Shown here: positions 21,655 to 34,248 of the stretch, in pieces | Numbering within the stretch: position 1 is the first letter of the stretch | How the letters are laid out: each line of letters opens with the position of its first letter | Origin: Linum tenue | Taxonomy: Eukaryota > Streptophyta > Magnoliopsida > Malpighiales > Linaceae | Direction of reading: 5' to 3' | Assembly (NCBI GenBank): GCA_946122785.1 | Contig: CAMGYJ010000011.1 | Location: 35,490,513 to 35,554,512, forward strand | DNA length: 64,000 nt | The notes under the pieces: model-generated | The model's input: the letters and a program-made list of their open reading frames with translations, nothing else | What the model was told of the DNA's origin: nothing | The model's database searches: none | Program-made: the position numbers and the translations under genes

Positions 21655-24600
21655 TAGGGGTGTTCAAATGGTTACCATGGCTTAACCAAACCATATAAGG
21701 CTAAATACTATTAACCATGGAACCAAAAAACTTAACCACACCAACCAAACTAATACAGAAACCAAATTAACCAAACCAAAGTTTAAACGGTTTGGTTAAC
21801 TGGTTAATTGATTTAACCAATATAACATAACTTAACATGAAAGTGATACTCTTATCAATGCATCAAACAACATTCATCATCGTCAAGAGGCGTTAATCGT
21901 CATCAATACAACTGATACAACTAGCCAAACCTGTTAACATAATTACATAAAATTAGTTAACCTATGCCCGGAAGTTTAGAGTTATTCCTAGAAAAACCAT
22001 TAGGGGAATTACAATTTACAATACCAGAACTCCATAGTGTTTCTCTAAAAACACTACACAAAATATCATGATGCTTTACCAACCCCCAAGTCTTAATGGC
22101 CTTTACAAAATATCATGATGTTGTATTCCCTATTGTCATCCAAACACAAAATAGCTTCACTTCACAGTTGTCACCCCCACTTAGTTACATGATGTACTCC
22201 CACCTGCTCCTCCTAAACTGAAACCAAAATAAAACACAATCAGTCATTATTAAGCATAGAAGGTTCAAGTTACTAAACTTTAATGTATGTATAAACTGAA
22301 TTGTGTTATAGTCATACCTGAATGGTGGGCATTGATGACCAGATTAGGTGTTATTTGTCAACATTATTGATAGAGATAGCCCCTACTGCTGTACAAATGC
22401 ACAAATGTTTTAGAATCAAATATCAAACTAAAAAGTATAAAGTAAAATCTAAACTCACATTAGCACTTACCCTCTTCCAGATTTGCCAATTCTTGTAGAT
22501 CTTCTTCTGCATTTGAACTTTTAGGAAATGATCTCACCCAATCTTGGCCACAAAGGAGAGCTTCTGCCATTGTAGGAGTTAAAGAACTCCTATACTCATC
22601 GAGAACTCTACCACCAGTGCTAAAAGCAGATTCAGAAGCCACTGTGGAGATGGGTATAGCAAGAACATCCCTAGCCATACAAGATAAGACTGGAAATCTA
22701 GGGTTGTTCATCTTCCACCAATTTAAGATATCAAAGTCAGCACATTCCTCTTCAACTTGTTCCATTAAGTACTTATCCAACTCATTCTTACTCGACGCCA
22801 CACCAGATTCTAACTTGCGTTGCTTGAAACGAGACTTCCTCATGATTTTCTGCTTCTCTGACTCTGATGTGTTTCCAATGCCACTTGAACTGATTCCCAT
22901 TTCATTGACAGCGGAATCAGAACTGTGCACAACTTGTTCACTTGGGTTTATATTCATCATTCTATATTCATCATACATTTCAGACATTTCCTTTTTTACC
23001 TTCTCCCCATATTCTTCTCCGGTTTCTTCTCCATACATTTCAGAAAGAGTAAATACCAAATACTCGAACTTCTCTCTGGGATCCAGCACAAACGCAATAT
23101 AAATCAATTTATTAACTTTTTCGAAATCCCCCCAATATTTGTTTTACTTTATCTTCATCTTCGAAGCCATATGACGTAGATCAAGGTCAGAACCACTTTC
23201 CCACTTACTTAACATTGCATGAATAACACTCAAATCATCAAAAAATGAGCAAGATGTCACATAGGATGAACCAGAAACTTTGAGTGTTATGTCATAGAAA
23301 TGTTGCAAGAAGATTACCACTTTTCTGACATTGTCCCAATCTAGAGAAGTTGGAGGCCCTCCAATTGCAGCATCATCTTTCTGAAGCAAATCTGAAATGT
23401 AGTACCCATCCATCCCCTCATACCTATCAAATGCCCTTTGAAATTTTTCAGCTGTGCTCAACATTAAATAGGTTGAGTTCCACCTAGTTGGCACATCCAA
23501 GCAAAGCAGGCTCTTCCCTTCTATATTTTCAAGTTTAATGCATTCCTTAAACTTCACTATCCTAGAAGGAGAAGACCGTATGTACTTAACAGCCTCTCTC
23601 ACCCTTCTTATTGATGGATGATGCCCCTTTAAACCATCATTGACAATCAAGTTGATTATATGGGCAGCACACCGCATATGTAAATGCTTCCCACTTGAAA
23701 TAGCAGTTCCTCGAACAAGCAGCCTCTCTTTTAAGTACTCTACCGCCACATCATTTGCAGAAGCATTATCCACAGCAATGAAAAATACTTTCTCAATATC
23801 CCATTCACGTAAGCACATTTCAATACTTTCTCCTAAATCCCTACCCTTGTGAGAAGAAACTGTGCAGAAATTCAAGATCTTCTTCTTCAATTTCCAATCA
23901 TCATCTATATAGTGGCCAGTAAGAGTCATATAGCTGATGTTCTGGAGTGATGTCCATGTGTCTGTTGTTAAAGAGATCCTCCCACCAAACTTCTTAAGGG
24001 ATTGTTTCAGTAAATCCTTCTCATCAAGAAAAAGCTTAAAGCAATCCCTTGTAATGGTAGTTCTTGAAGGCATTCGAAACCGTGGACATGCAGTTTCCAT
24101 CAAATGCCTAAACCCTTCTCTGTCAACAACTCTAAAAGGCTCTTCATCAACAATAATCATGCGTGCTACAGCCTTTCTAACTGCATCTTGATTAAAACTC
24201 CAATTCTTGAGTCTCCCATCCCCATCTTGACCAGGTTTCAAGTTCAGCAGTTGTTGATTTTGAGAAACTATCTGTTCATTGCAAGAAAGCCTATGATATC
24301 TTAAAGCACTAGTTCCATTTGATGTCGTATCACCGAAGTAAACCTTACCACACAACTTACACCTAGACTTGTCGGCATTATCCTCTTTATATCTAACAAA
24401 CTGGGGCCAAACATCTGACCTTAGTTTTGTTGTAACTCTTCTCTTCTTTCTCTTCAGTTTGGTACGAGGTGGCAATGGAGGACTATTTTCAGAAGATGCC
24501 ACTGCAACATTCGTAGTACTATCAACAACAGGAGATGGTTGTGGTGATGCTTCGACAGTAGCTGGTGTTGATTTAGATGTCATTCTTGGAGGGTTCTTCT

Positions 24601-25269
24601 GCAAAAAGGCAGTACGCACAACAATTTACCAAATCAGCCATGGAAAGCAAATCAAAGAGCCAGAAAGAAACGCCAACCAAAGAAGAGAACTTTACCTTGA
24701 AAGGATGAGAATTGACGGTACGAAGGAATGAGAATGAGGAATTGGGGTTGCCGAAGGTGGATGCAATGGTGGGAGCACAAACAAAAAGGGGTTCTACTTT
24801 TGAGATGGAAATCGGTGGTGGTGGGTTCACGACCATGTATTTCAATTTGAGGTAAATTGTTTTTTATTTTTACTAGCAAATAAATATGTGGACAAGATAT
24901 GTGGACAAGATATGAACGTGGGTTGGAGTTTTGATCTTATGGAATCCTTGGAATGTGGACGAACAGTGTGGACTTTGGAGTTGGGCTAAGTGGATCTTGG
25001 GGTTGGGCCTCTCAATCATAGTAAATTAGTAATTATGTTAAGTGTCTAAGTGAAATGTAAATAAGCCCATAGAAATTATATGCCTATAGATAATTGGTTA
25101 ATTGGTTTAACTGGTTAGCATAGTCTTTAACCACACCAAACCAGTTAAACCAAATTAACTATAAAAATTAACAAAACAAAACCAATTAACCAAATTAACC
25201 AAACCAATTTAACCAAATGCTATTGGTTAAAATGGTTACCATGGTTTTTCATCCGTTTGAACACCCCTA
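21655..25269 (-). mobile_element. Complete hAT DNA transposon (3.6 kb, nearly intact)
   Basis: The ends are TAGGGGTGTTCAAA and TTTGAACACCCCTA (14-bp perfect terminal inverted repeats). The 8-bp target-site duplication is GTTATGCA (21647-21654 and 25270-25277). Both subterminal regions, about 150-200 bases each, are packed with TTAACCAAACC/GGTTAA motifs, the usual transposase-binding arrangement of hAT elements. The transposase lies on the minus strand with one stop codon inside. Confidence 0.93.
22460..24583 (-). pseudogene. hAT transposase, BED zinc finger (RICESLEEPER/DAYSLEEPER-like), one nonsense codon
   Basis: The frame starts MTSKSTPATVEASPQ at 24583. An acceptor-like TTTTTGCAG just upstream (24600) suggests a 5' UTR intron. 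An N-terminal basic stretch precedes a BED zinc finger: C75 and C78 (CKLC), then H97 and C101. The RNase H-like transposase core follows (LTTDTWTS near 24000, AAHIINLIVNDGL near 23640, PTRWNSTYLML near 23490). The frame is cut by a single TAA at 23144-23146, then continues in the same frame (YWGDFEK, IYIAFVLDPREK) to the C-terminal dimerisation block (LAIPISTVASESAFSTGGR) and the stop at 22460. Total length about 707 codons, normal for the family. The rest of the frame is open, so loss of function looks recent. Confidence 0.88.
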
Positions 25270-25277
25270 GTTATGCA

Positions 25278-25900
25278 CCCTATCTTGAGTCACCTAGTCC
25301 ATGAAAAGTAAAACAAAAGTTGAGTTTGTCTTTTGTGTTTTTTGTCTACATCAATTATTTTTTATGCGATTTTCTGTCATCTTCACGTAGGATATGGCTA
25401 ATTATAATAAATGGTCACAAAACTATCTACTTTGCACAAGACGGTCACACCTATTTAATTTTGTACGTTGCAATAACATATGTTTTGGATGAATATGGAC
25501 GAAATTATTTTTTTGTTACTAAATCAAACACATGTTACTGAAACGCACAAAATTAAAAATTTGTGGCATAGTTCTATGACCATTTATGATAATTAGCCCG
25601 TACGATATTTGTTTTATCTCTTAAAGTTTGCATCGGATGGAATCTTACATACAAAACTTGTACGTTTATTGGATAGACTGAATTATAATATGGTTAATCA
25701 CGATCAAGTTGTGTGCCTCGCAAATCATTTGTCACCATATATAAATCTAAGTTCATGTTGGATGTGAATTACCCTTTACGATTCGCCAAATGCTCCATTA
25801 TCATAAGATAAAAGACTAATGAAGAGAAAGTAAACATGGACATGGAGGAACAAATAATTAACAGGAATAGGTTAGAGAAATTGAAATGCTGGGAAACGGT
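25278..25900. other. Intergenic, nothing recognised
   Basis: About 600 bases of AT-rich DNA with no supported gene. It ends where the truncated copia element begins; no copia 3' LTR is visible here. Confidence 0.5.
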
Positions 25901-25904
25901 GCGG

Positions 25905-28900
25905 TCTGGTCTGGAGGCGCTGTAACCAAACAATCTCAGAAGTTATCTCTCTCATAGATCGATACTCAGCCTCCATAGAAGATTTGGAGCCTCGATCATG
26001 CTTCTTACACCACCAAATAACAAAGGAATGACCAACCTTGTTGCACCAGCCAGAGGTAGAGCGTCGAGTATCTAAACAACCAGCATAATCCGCATCCACA
26101 AATTCTTCCATAATCGGATCACCATCACCCCGGAAAAACAGACCAACCGTGGGTGTCCCTTGTCCATGAAGATAACGCAAAATACACTGAACAACAAGCT
26201 AGTGACTCATCCGCGGGTCCGACATATACTGACTGACCACCTGCGCCGCGTATGCAATATCCGGACGTGTGTGAGTAAGATAAATCAAGCTCCCAACCAC
26301 ATTGCGATAGGTAGTGCCATTCGCCAACAGTTCCCACTAGATTGCTGCAGATTCAACTTCTGCTCCATTGGTGTCCCGCACGGAGTACATTCATCCATCT
26401 GTGCCTCCTCCAAAAGATCATCAATATACTTACGTTGACCGACGTGTATCCTGGCATCTGAGCAATCAATCTCCAACCCCAGATTATAAGACAGTGGACC
26501 AAGCTCCTTGAGATTAAAGGCCGAGCGCAGGGTCGTTGTCATAGACTGAATGCCCTCCTGATCATTACCACAAAGAACTATATCGTCAACGTATATAAGA
26601 AGAACAGGAAGACCACGAACAGTCGTGCGAAGAAATAATGAGGGTTCATTTTCACTCTGGACAAACCCTGTCTACAGAATGGTGGTTTGAAATTTTTCAA
26701 ACCAAGCACGAGGATCCTGCTTCAAACCATAGAGAGAGCGTGATTCGGGCCTAAATTACACTTTTTATCCCCGTTTTCCTTTGAAGCTTGTGGCATTTGA
26801 GCTCCGAAAAGGACGGTTTTAGGTTTCTTGTGTTTCAATGTGTTTCAGAGTCTAACAGGTGAAACCAAACCCGGAGTCGAAAGTTGGAAGAAAAGGAGCA
26901 AAGACCGGGCAAAGAGGAGGATTCATCCAGAGTTCACGGTCCAACATTGGAGTTCATGATCGCCAGGACCGTGAACTGGTACCACAATCTGTGAACAGCG
27001 AGGCATCGAGAGAGGTTTAAGAGGTTACTGACGCCAAGGGATTTCAAGGTCGCTAAGACCGTGAACTGGAGCCATTGACCGTGAACATCTTTAGTGAAGC
27101 GTTGCATTTTGATGCAGCTTACTGAGTTCACGAACGCGTTCTGATGTTCACGACCGTGAACTTGGGCCATAAACTGGGCACGATCTCAGTATAAATGGAG
27201 AGCTGAGAGGAAGAAGAAGAGGGAGCCCAAAGGGAGGAAAGCTTCTTCTTCTTGAAACCCTAGAGAGCGAAAGTGATGAACCAAGAATGAGAAGAGGTTA
27301 GGGTTTGCTCCAAGTGAAGATTTTGGAAGTTCCTCTCTAAGGAGGATCTCTACAGGAGGGTTAAAGGCATCAAAATGTGGGTTTCTTTCTTCTTCCTTTA
27401 TGTTCTTCCTTTATCTAGCATGGAGTAGTTTCGTTTTTCACTTGGATTTTGTAGAAACCTAACTTATACCATGTAATTGATTGTGTGGATTGAATGATTG
27501 TGTGATGGAGGTGTTTAATCTAAGAATTGAGGTATCTTTCATGGTGATTGTGCATTGTGTGTGCTTGGAAATCTATTGTGCTATTTTACCCTATCTTAGA
27601 GTGGAAACCTCCTTGTGTTAAGAGGCTCAATTAGAGCTGGATGTTTTTGGGGATTTCATGCTTCCTAAGCTAGCTTAGAGAGAAACCCTTTTATCTAAAG
27701 AGGCTCAATTTGAGCTGGGTTTTCTTGGGCATTCAATCCCCCCTAAGCTAGTTTAGAGAGAAGTCCCTTTAACTTAAGAGGTTCTATTAGAGATGGGTTT
27801 TCTTGGGCATTCCATGCCTCCTAACTAGGTTAATTAAGAGTAAACCTCGTTTGAATTAAACACCTGGGTTAATTGTTATTATATCGTCTAAACCTTGGTT
27901 TGAGGGAGAAGGTAAGTCAACCCTCAATTGCTTGGGCCAAGAGGGTTACAATTATAGCCTTTTTTGCACTTGGGAAAATGGTTTCTAACCATTTTTGCAC
28001 TACCAACGGGTCGCAATTTACTCGTCACACACCGTTTCATTCGTTCCCACGATTCTTGGTAGATGGTTAGGGGGAAGCAACACCCGAGTGAAGCTTCTCA
28101 CCAAGAGTTTTCGACCCTTTTTACTTTTCTTGTTTTTCAATAGTAGGTCGTAGAGATTTTAACAAACAACAATCCGCTATATAATCTTTCAAACAATTGA
28201 AGTAGGGGTACATGGACTGGCCCGTGTTAAAATTTAAACATACTTGCCCTATATTGCACCCATTTAAGGTTTATACTTGGGCCTTAGGTGGGATTTTATT
28301 TTATTTTGATATTCGGGTTGAGTCAGAGCGGCATAGTAAACACTCCACAGAATTTTCACCCTTCGAGTACCCCGGAGGTCGCTCAATATAAATTGTCTAC
28401 TTCAAGTCGCTATGTAGAAAAGCATTATTGACATCAAGCTGCAACAGAGGCCAGCCTGTCATGGCAGCAACAACAAGAAGACTGCGAACCTTCTGCACCA
28501 TCTAGAAAGCATGTTCCAGGAACATGGCACGAGATGCGAACACGATGAGAACCTACGTCATAGCAAACATAACCTTTCTGTTTGTCATTGTAGCTAATAA
28601 AAACACATTTAGCCTCCTTGGGGGCAAGCTTATTGCGTTCACATCAGGGAAGGAGCACGTAACAAAAACACTCGGAGCCACCCATAATTGGGAAGATGAG
28701 AGTATAGCTTCTGGTACGGACTGCACTGGTCAAGGACAGGGGTAATCTGGCGAGTAGTCAAATACACAATCGTATGAACCATTTTGAACCAAAAACCAGA
28801 AGTGACCCGTGAATGGAACAAGAGAGCCCAAGTAAGCTCAAGCACTTGGCGGTGCTTACTTTTGACCAGCCCATTCTGCTGAGAAACACTAGGACAAGAC

Positions 28901-29479
28901 AGTTGTGGAATAATGCCCTTTTCACGGAATAGCTCCTGCAACGGAGTAGACAAGAATTCCCACCCGGATCTGAGTGAAAAATCTTAATGACCTTCCCGAA
29001 CTGCATAGAACCATATGAATAAACTCCCATGCCACAACATGATCGATAAAGAGGGCAAAGTATCGGAACCCCAATCGAACCAGAATAGGGGATGGACCCC
29101 ACATATCAGTGTGAACTAAATCAAACGGCACCAAGTAAACCGTGGAACTCGCAGTAAAAGAACGCTGAGATATCTTAGCCTCAACACAATGAATACAATC
29201 ATGAGCAGGAATAGAATGAACCGAACAATAGACCAAATTTTTTTTAAGCATGTCAAATAGTGTCTATTTATGAGGATGGCCCAACCGAAAATGCCTTAAA
29301 TCCCAATCCGATAACTTAACTGAGTATCCAGATCCAAAATTCGAAACCAACAAGGGAAAAACAGAACTATCAATACACGATGACGCTCGCCGAAAATCCA
29401 GAACAACCTCCACACCCAAAGTCAGCACCCCATCCGACGTACCTCCTCGATCCACGTCTCGAACAACGGATGGGCGTGA
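25905..29479 (-). pseudogene. copia pol pseudogene (integrase, RT, RNase H)
   Basis: Seen on the minus strand from 29479 down: the GAG-pre-integrase block (LRHFRLGHPHK), the integrase start (FDLVHTDMWGPSP near 29120), the integrase end (CPSVSQQNGLVKSKHRQ near 28880, with the catalytic E changed to K), RT (QLDVNNAFLHSDLKE-like near 28430), then a jump across 26742-28325, RSLYGLKQDPRAW near 26720, YVDD near 26595, LKELGPLSYNLGLEID, and RNase H (VDADYAGCLDTRRST near 26100, SSMEAEYRSM near 25970). Frames change several times and there are stops. The coding order is that of Ty1/copia. Confidence 0.85.
26741..28325 (+). repeat. Solo LTR (Athila-like Ty3/gypsy), inserted in copia RT
   Basis: 1585 bases starting TGATTCGGGC and ending GGTTGAGTCA, flanked by the 5-bp duplication GAGCG (26736-26740 and 28326-28330). 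Removing it and one duplication joins the copia RT codons without a gap, which confirms both ends. A TATAAAT lies at 27190-27196, followed by an R/U5-like region with 'gaaaccctagagag', so it is oriented plus. Before the TATA box are repeated CCGTGAACT/GTTCACGGTC motifs (26934-27170). Family assignment is by general resemblance. Confidence 0.88.
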
Positions 29480-29484
29480 GTAAC

Positions 29485-30143
29485 TGTTGGGGGTATTACC
29501 CAGCAAGCTAGGAGATTGGGCTCCCAAAGAAGGAGTTGGGGGGCAAAGCCCAAAAGGTAAGAATCAATATCCACTAGTGGCCCTTGGGCCCAAACAAAGA
29601 GAAGGGACCTCAAGAGTAAAGCACCAAAAGCCAGGTGGCGGCCAACCGGCTGGTGGACCACGGCCTGCGGGCGCCTGTCATGTGTCAGGTGTCAGGAGTC
29701 TGACAGGGCGGTTAGCTGTCTCACAGAGCACCAAAAGCCAGGTGGCGGCCAACTGGCTGGTGGTCCACGGCCTGCGGGCGCCTGTCGTGTGTCAGGAGCC
29801 TGGCAGAGCTGTGGGATGCCAGTCAGGTGTCAGGAGTCTGACAGGGCGGTTAGCTGTCTGGGGGCGCAGAGCATTAAATGAGAATGGTGACGTGGCGGAG
29901 ATCAACCTCGGGCTCGGTGAGTATAAATAGGGGCAGTCGATAGCATTTAGGCAGGTTGGCTGATCAGACTAAAACTCGGCCTTATACTTCACTCTCTAGA
30001 CTTAGTTCTGATTTGGGCGTCGGAGTGCTAACGGGCATTTCCTAGCCCTTTAGGCGCTTGTCCTTGCAAGATCCGGGTGTCCCTGTTGAGTACGAAAGGG
30101 TCGAGATCGAGAGGGGTGGGACACGTGGAACTTGGCACCAACA
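29485..30143 (+). repeat. 5' LTR (659 bp) of the second Tat element
   Basis: It contains a tandem duplication of about 108 bases in U3 (GCACCAAAAGCCAGGTGGCG repeated at about 29620 and 29728), a TATA box GTATAAATAGG near 29922-29932, and the terminus ACTTGGCACCAACA. It is 383 bases longer than the 3' LTR. Confidence 0.93.
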
Positions 30144-30145
30144 AT

Positions 30146-30164
30146 TGGCGCGCCAGATAGGGGG
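30146..30164 (+). other. Primer binding site of the second Tat element
   Basis: TGGCGCGCCAGATAGGGGG begins two bases after the LTR end. It resembles the complement of a plant tRNA-Arg 3' end with one mismatch; the tRNA identity is from memory and uncertain. Confidence 0.7.
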
Positions 30165-30173
30165 GCGAGAAGA

Positions 30174-31540
30174 ATGGAAAACTTGAACGTTGCGAACGAC
30201 GGGGAAGACGCCTCGAGGTTGAACAATTCGAGTCATGAGGAAGGCGAGCAGCAACCGAGCCGGGATTTGAACATGGAGGCGGAAGGGGAAGCGAGCCCTG
30301 GCGCCTATCGGCGGATGAAGGGGAATCTTTGACAAAGAGAGAGCTATTTCGAATCATAGCCGACCAAGATCGGGCCATCGCGGCGCTCAGAAGGGAGTTG
30401 GATGGGGAGCGAAGTGAAGACGTGATGATGCATAGCCCAGGAGCGAGGAAGCGAGAAAGAATGGGGGAGGATTCGGAATCTTTGCAACACGGGCACCCAT
30501 ACCAAGCTGATCAAGGACATGACGTACCAAGGCGTTCACGCGCCTGGAAAATGCCCGCTGAGCATACTCAGGCGGAGCCGGAAGACTTGTGGGCGCCTAG
30601 AAGAATCGCCAAGCGGTTCGGAGTCCGGCAACCATTGGCGCGAGGCATCCTAGTGGAACCGGCGGGAACCACAATTCCCCCGTTACCCAGTTACGACGGG
30701 GTGGCGGACCCGGAAGATCATTTGAACAGCTACTTCACGAAGATGCAACTTTACAACAGCTCAGACGCCACGTTATGCAAGGTGTTCCCATCCACGTTTG
30801 CAGGCGTAGCATTGGATTGGTACCATCAAATCGAAGAGAGGCGCTTAGAGAATTTTACGACCGATGGATCTCTGTGGCCATGGCGGTCAAGGATGTCCAA
30901 CCAGCGGTACTGGGGGTTTGCTTAGACGCTTGTACCTCGAGCGAAGAACTCTGCCGAGTCCTTTCTAAGCGGGATGTGGTGTCCACAGAAGACCTTGACC
31001 GAAGGGTGCAGAAGGTAATCATGTTGGAGGAGACGTTGGCGGCGAGGAGAGCCGAAAAGAGGCGCCTGAGGGGAGACGAATTGGAGGTAAGACAGGCGCC
31101 TCGGGTACCGTCTGGGAATTTTGGTCCGCAAAGAAGACCCGAGGCGCCTCGCCCCATGCCGAGAAGCTCAGCCAATTTTACGGAGTATAATGATACGCTA
31201 AAAAACGTACTACAGTACGTGAAGGATAGGGGCTACCACATACGGTGGCCGGGACCCATGCGCGGCCAACCAAATGAGAAGAACCTTGATAGGTATTGTG
31301 ACTTTCATCGCGACAAGGGGCGCTACACGGCCGACTGCTACCAACTTAAGGCCGAATTGCAGGCTTTAGCCGACAATGGCATGCTCAATGAATTCGTTAG
31401 GAGGGCGGAGGACAGGACCCACCGGACGTACGTGACGGCGCCGGAAGTCCCGAGGAACTCAAGGATGCATGAAGCCCCAAGGACCCATGAGGCGCCTGAA
31501 AGGCCAAGGACCCCACAGGAGCCGATGAGTGCCCACGGTG
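30174..31540 (+). pseudogene. Tat gag pseudogene
   Basis: The frame starts MENLNVANDGEDASRLNN at 30174, ten bases after the primer site. It is lost near 30330 and resumes as TKRELFRIIADQDRAIAALR. The Gag core has PPLPSYDGVADPEDHLNSY and GVALDWYHQI near 30800. Within AGAGGCGCTTAGAGAATTTT (30838-30857) the frame jumps again, and a segment of about 50 residues normally found in Tat Gag seems to be deleted. The continuing frame has the REFYDRW block, the zinc-knuckle-like YCDFHRDKGRYTADCYQLK near 31300, and runs to the deletion joint near 31550. Not functional. Confidence 0.85.
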
Positions 31541-33710
31541 ATGACGGCGCCCAAGGCCAAGGAAGTATTGTACCTGTACATAGCCGTGTCCGTAATTGCC
31601 GTGAGTGCAGTCCTCATATCCAAGGACCCCCTGACGAACGAGGAGAAGCCAGTGTATTATGTGAGCCGAACCATGGTGGGTCATGAGACGCGCTATGCGC
31701 CTATTGAAAAGGCGGCTTTGGCGGTCATAATGGCAGCCAACAAACTCCGACCTTACTTCCAGGCTCATCGCATTGTGGTACTCACAAATCTTCCTCTCAA
31801 GACAGTACTAGGATCAATGGATGTGTCTGGGCGCCTGGTAAAATGGGCCGTGCAACTCAGCGAGTTTGACATAACTTATGCGCCCCGGCCCGCCATCAAG
31901 GCGCAGGCGTTGGCAGATTTCGTGGCTGAAGGGGTGGTTGATGGGGGAGCAAGCAGGGAGGAATGTTGGCAAGTGCATGTTGACGGAGCTGCAAGTAGGA
32001 TAGGCGCAGGGGCCGGGGTGGTACTCATCAGTCCACTAGGCGCCCTACACGAAGTGGCATTACGATTTGCGACCCTAAAGACAAACAACGCTGCTGAGTA
32101 TGAGGCTGTACTTGCGGGACTTCACATCGCAAAAGAGCTGGGCGCCCAAAAAGTGAGCATCAAAATCGATTCGGCGTTGGTGGTTAATCAATTGAACGAG
32201 GTATATGAGGTGAAGGAGGAAACATTAGGAGCTTATGTGGAAGCCATCCGCAAAAAGTGCGCTTGGTTCCGAGGCGTAACCTTCACACATGTTCCTAGAG
32301 AGGAGAATGCCCATGCAGATGCCTTGTCAAAGTTGGCAACGGCCCTGGATTTTGAAGAGAATCGAACGGTGATTGTGACAAAGGAGGTGCCACACGAGGA
32401 AATGATGATGGCTTCTTTCACGGCAGAAGAAAGGGAAGGATGGATGGCTCCAATATGGCTCTTCCTCACCCAAGGAAAGGTGTCGGATGACCCGAAAGAA
32501 GCATGGAGCCTACGACGAAAAGCAGCACGATGTGCCATAGTCGAGGGAGTGTTGTACAAGAGGTCCCATTCAGGCGCCTATCTGAGGTGTCTTAGTGAAA
32601 ACGAAGGGTTAGAGGCAATCAAAGAGGTGCATCAAGGGACGTGCGGCATGCACGCAGGCGCCCGGAGTCTCGAGAAGGTCATTCTCCGACAGGGATATTA
32701 TTGGCCAACGATACGGGCAGACGCAAAAAAGCACGTAGCAGCCTGTCACCAATGCCAAATTCACGCCAATGATGTGCACATTCCAGCGGCGCCTATGCAA
32801 GGGAACGTGGGCGCATGGCCCTTTGCACAATGGGGCATGGACCTTTTGGGCCCCTTCCCCAAAGCTCCCGGGCAGTTCAAGTATTTGATTGTGGCGGTTG
32901 ATTACTTCACCAAATGGATCGAAGCTGAGCCCCTAGCATCGATCACCGAGTCACAGGTACGGAAGTTCACAAGGAAGAACATTTTCACGAGGTTCGGACT
33001 CCCGGAGTCCATCATCACTGACCATGGAAAGCAATTTGATTGCAAAAAGTTCATCGAGTTTTGTGATGAGAACGGAGTGGTCTTGAGGTTCTCTTCCGTA
33101 GCTTACCCACAAGCCAATGGACAGGCGGAGGCAGCCAACAAAAGTATTCTACATGGGTTGCACACCAGGTTAACGGAGGCCAAAGGCAAATGGGTTGAGG
33201 AATTGCCAAGTGTGTTGTGGGCGCATAGGACTACATTTAAGGTGGCTACGGGCGACACCCTTTGCTCTGACGTACGGAAGTGAAGCGGTGTTGCCTGTGG
33301 AGATGCGAGTCCCAACCTTCAGGTTGACCCGCTGGGATGAGTCGATGGGCGCCCAAGCGCGTGTCGATGAATTGGATGTATTGGACGAGCGTCGAGAAGT
33401 GGCGGCTTTACGATTGGAGGCAATGAAAGGTCAGGTTGCGAGGTACTACAACAAAAAAATGCGGGCGCACAACATTTCGGAAGGTACCTTGGTACTAAAA
33501 CGAGACTTTCGCCCCAGTGCTGTGGAGGGAAAATTGGCACCCAAATGGAAAGGGCCATACCGTATTCGGGAAGTCGTTGGCCCGGGTACTTTCAAGCTGG
33601 AGCACATGTCAGGCAAGGGAGTGAAGAGAACTTGGAATGCTCAAAACCTACGAAGGTATGAGGCAACCATGGATACAGGCGCCCAAATGCAGGCGCCTTC
33701 TCGTGAGTAG
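31541..33710 (+). pseudogene. Tat pol remnant: RNase H, second RNase H, integrase
   Basis: The frame runs 31529-33283 and then shifts near 33240-33270 to end at 33710. It starts in the RT-RNase H connection (EVLYLYIAVSV), so protease and reverse transcriptase are missing. The Ty3 RNase H tail contains YYVSRTMVGHETRYAPIEK. A second RNase H domain follows with its acidic residues in VHVDGAA, NNAAEYEA, IKIDSAL and HADALSKL; such a dual RNase H is typical of Tat elements. The integrase has the HHCC finger (H...H...CHQC near 32740), a core with WGMDLLGPFP, ITDHGKQF and NGQAEAANK (DD-E), and a C-terminal block ending KGPYRIREVV and WNAQNLRRY. RNase H and the integrase core are intact in sequence, but the frameshift removes the integrase tail from the main frame. 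Confidence 0.87.
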
Positions 33711-33827
33711 AGGCAACGGGCAGGGTGTTCTTGGGGAGGACTGATTTTGGTTAGGCAATTATAGTAGAGTATCCAAAAGCGCCCTATACGCGCCCGTAAT
33801 TTTGTAAAGCGCCCCATTAGCGCCCAG

Positions 33828-33965
33828 TCCATGTAAAGCGCCCAAATTTTGCGCCATCATTTTTCAGAAGCGGATTAATTACTATCTACAAAGTTGTCCA
33901 TGTAAAGAGCCCAAATTTTGCGCCATCATTTTTCAGAAGCGGATTAATTACTATCTACAAAGTTG
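33828..33965. repeat. 69-bp tandem duplication in the pol-antisense gene spacer
   Basis: TCCATGTAAAGCGCCC at 33828 is repeated at 33897 (TCCATGTAAAGAGCCC), with the whole 69-base unit nearly identical. The spacer 33711-34248 is otherwise rich in AAAGCGCCC phrases and has no gene. Confidence 0.9.
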
Positions 33966-34248
33966 GCCGTTAAGAAAACATAACAAAGCGCCCCAAAATA
34001 GCGCCCGGCAACACTACGTATAGTAAAGCGCCATGTTCCGCGCCCACCTTATGCAAAAGCGCCCTAATATTGCGCCCTAACAAGAAACGCGCCCCATTTC
34101 GCGCCCAAACACACCAGTTGGCAATAAAAGGAAAGTTAAAGTGGAGGTAAAGGCAATTGGCAAGGAAACATAGATTCTTATATTATAAAAGCACAAAAAG
34201 GCGGAAAGTCACTACAACAAGTGAAGTTAAAACCCGAGGAACACTAAT

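Noticed and set aside
22617..23102. 161-residue plus-strand open frame in the second hAT element
   Set aside because: Shadow of the transposase on the other strand.
25740..25900. Left LTR of the old copia element
   Set aside because: No sequence here matches the LTR at 39306-39628; the element is truncated.
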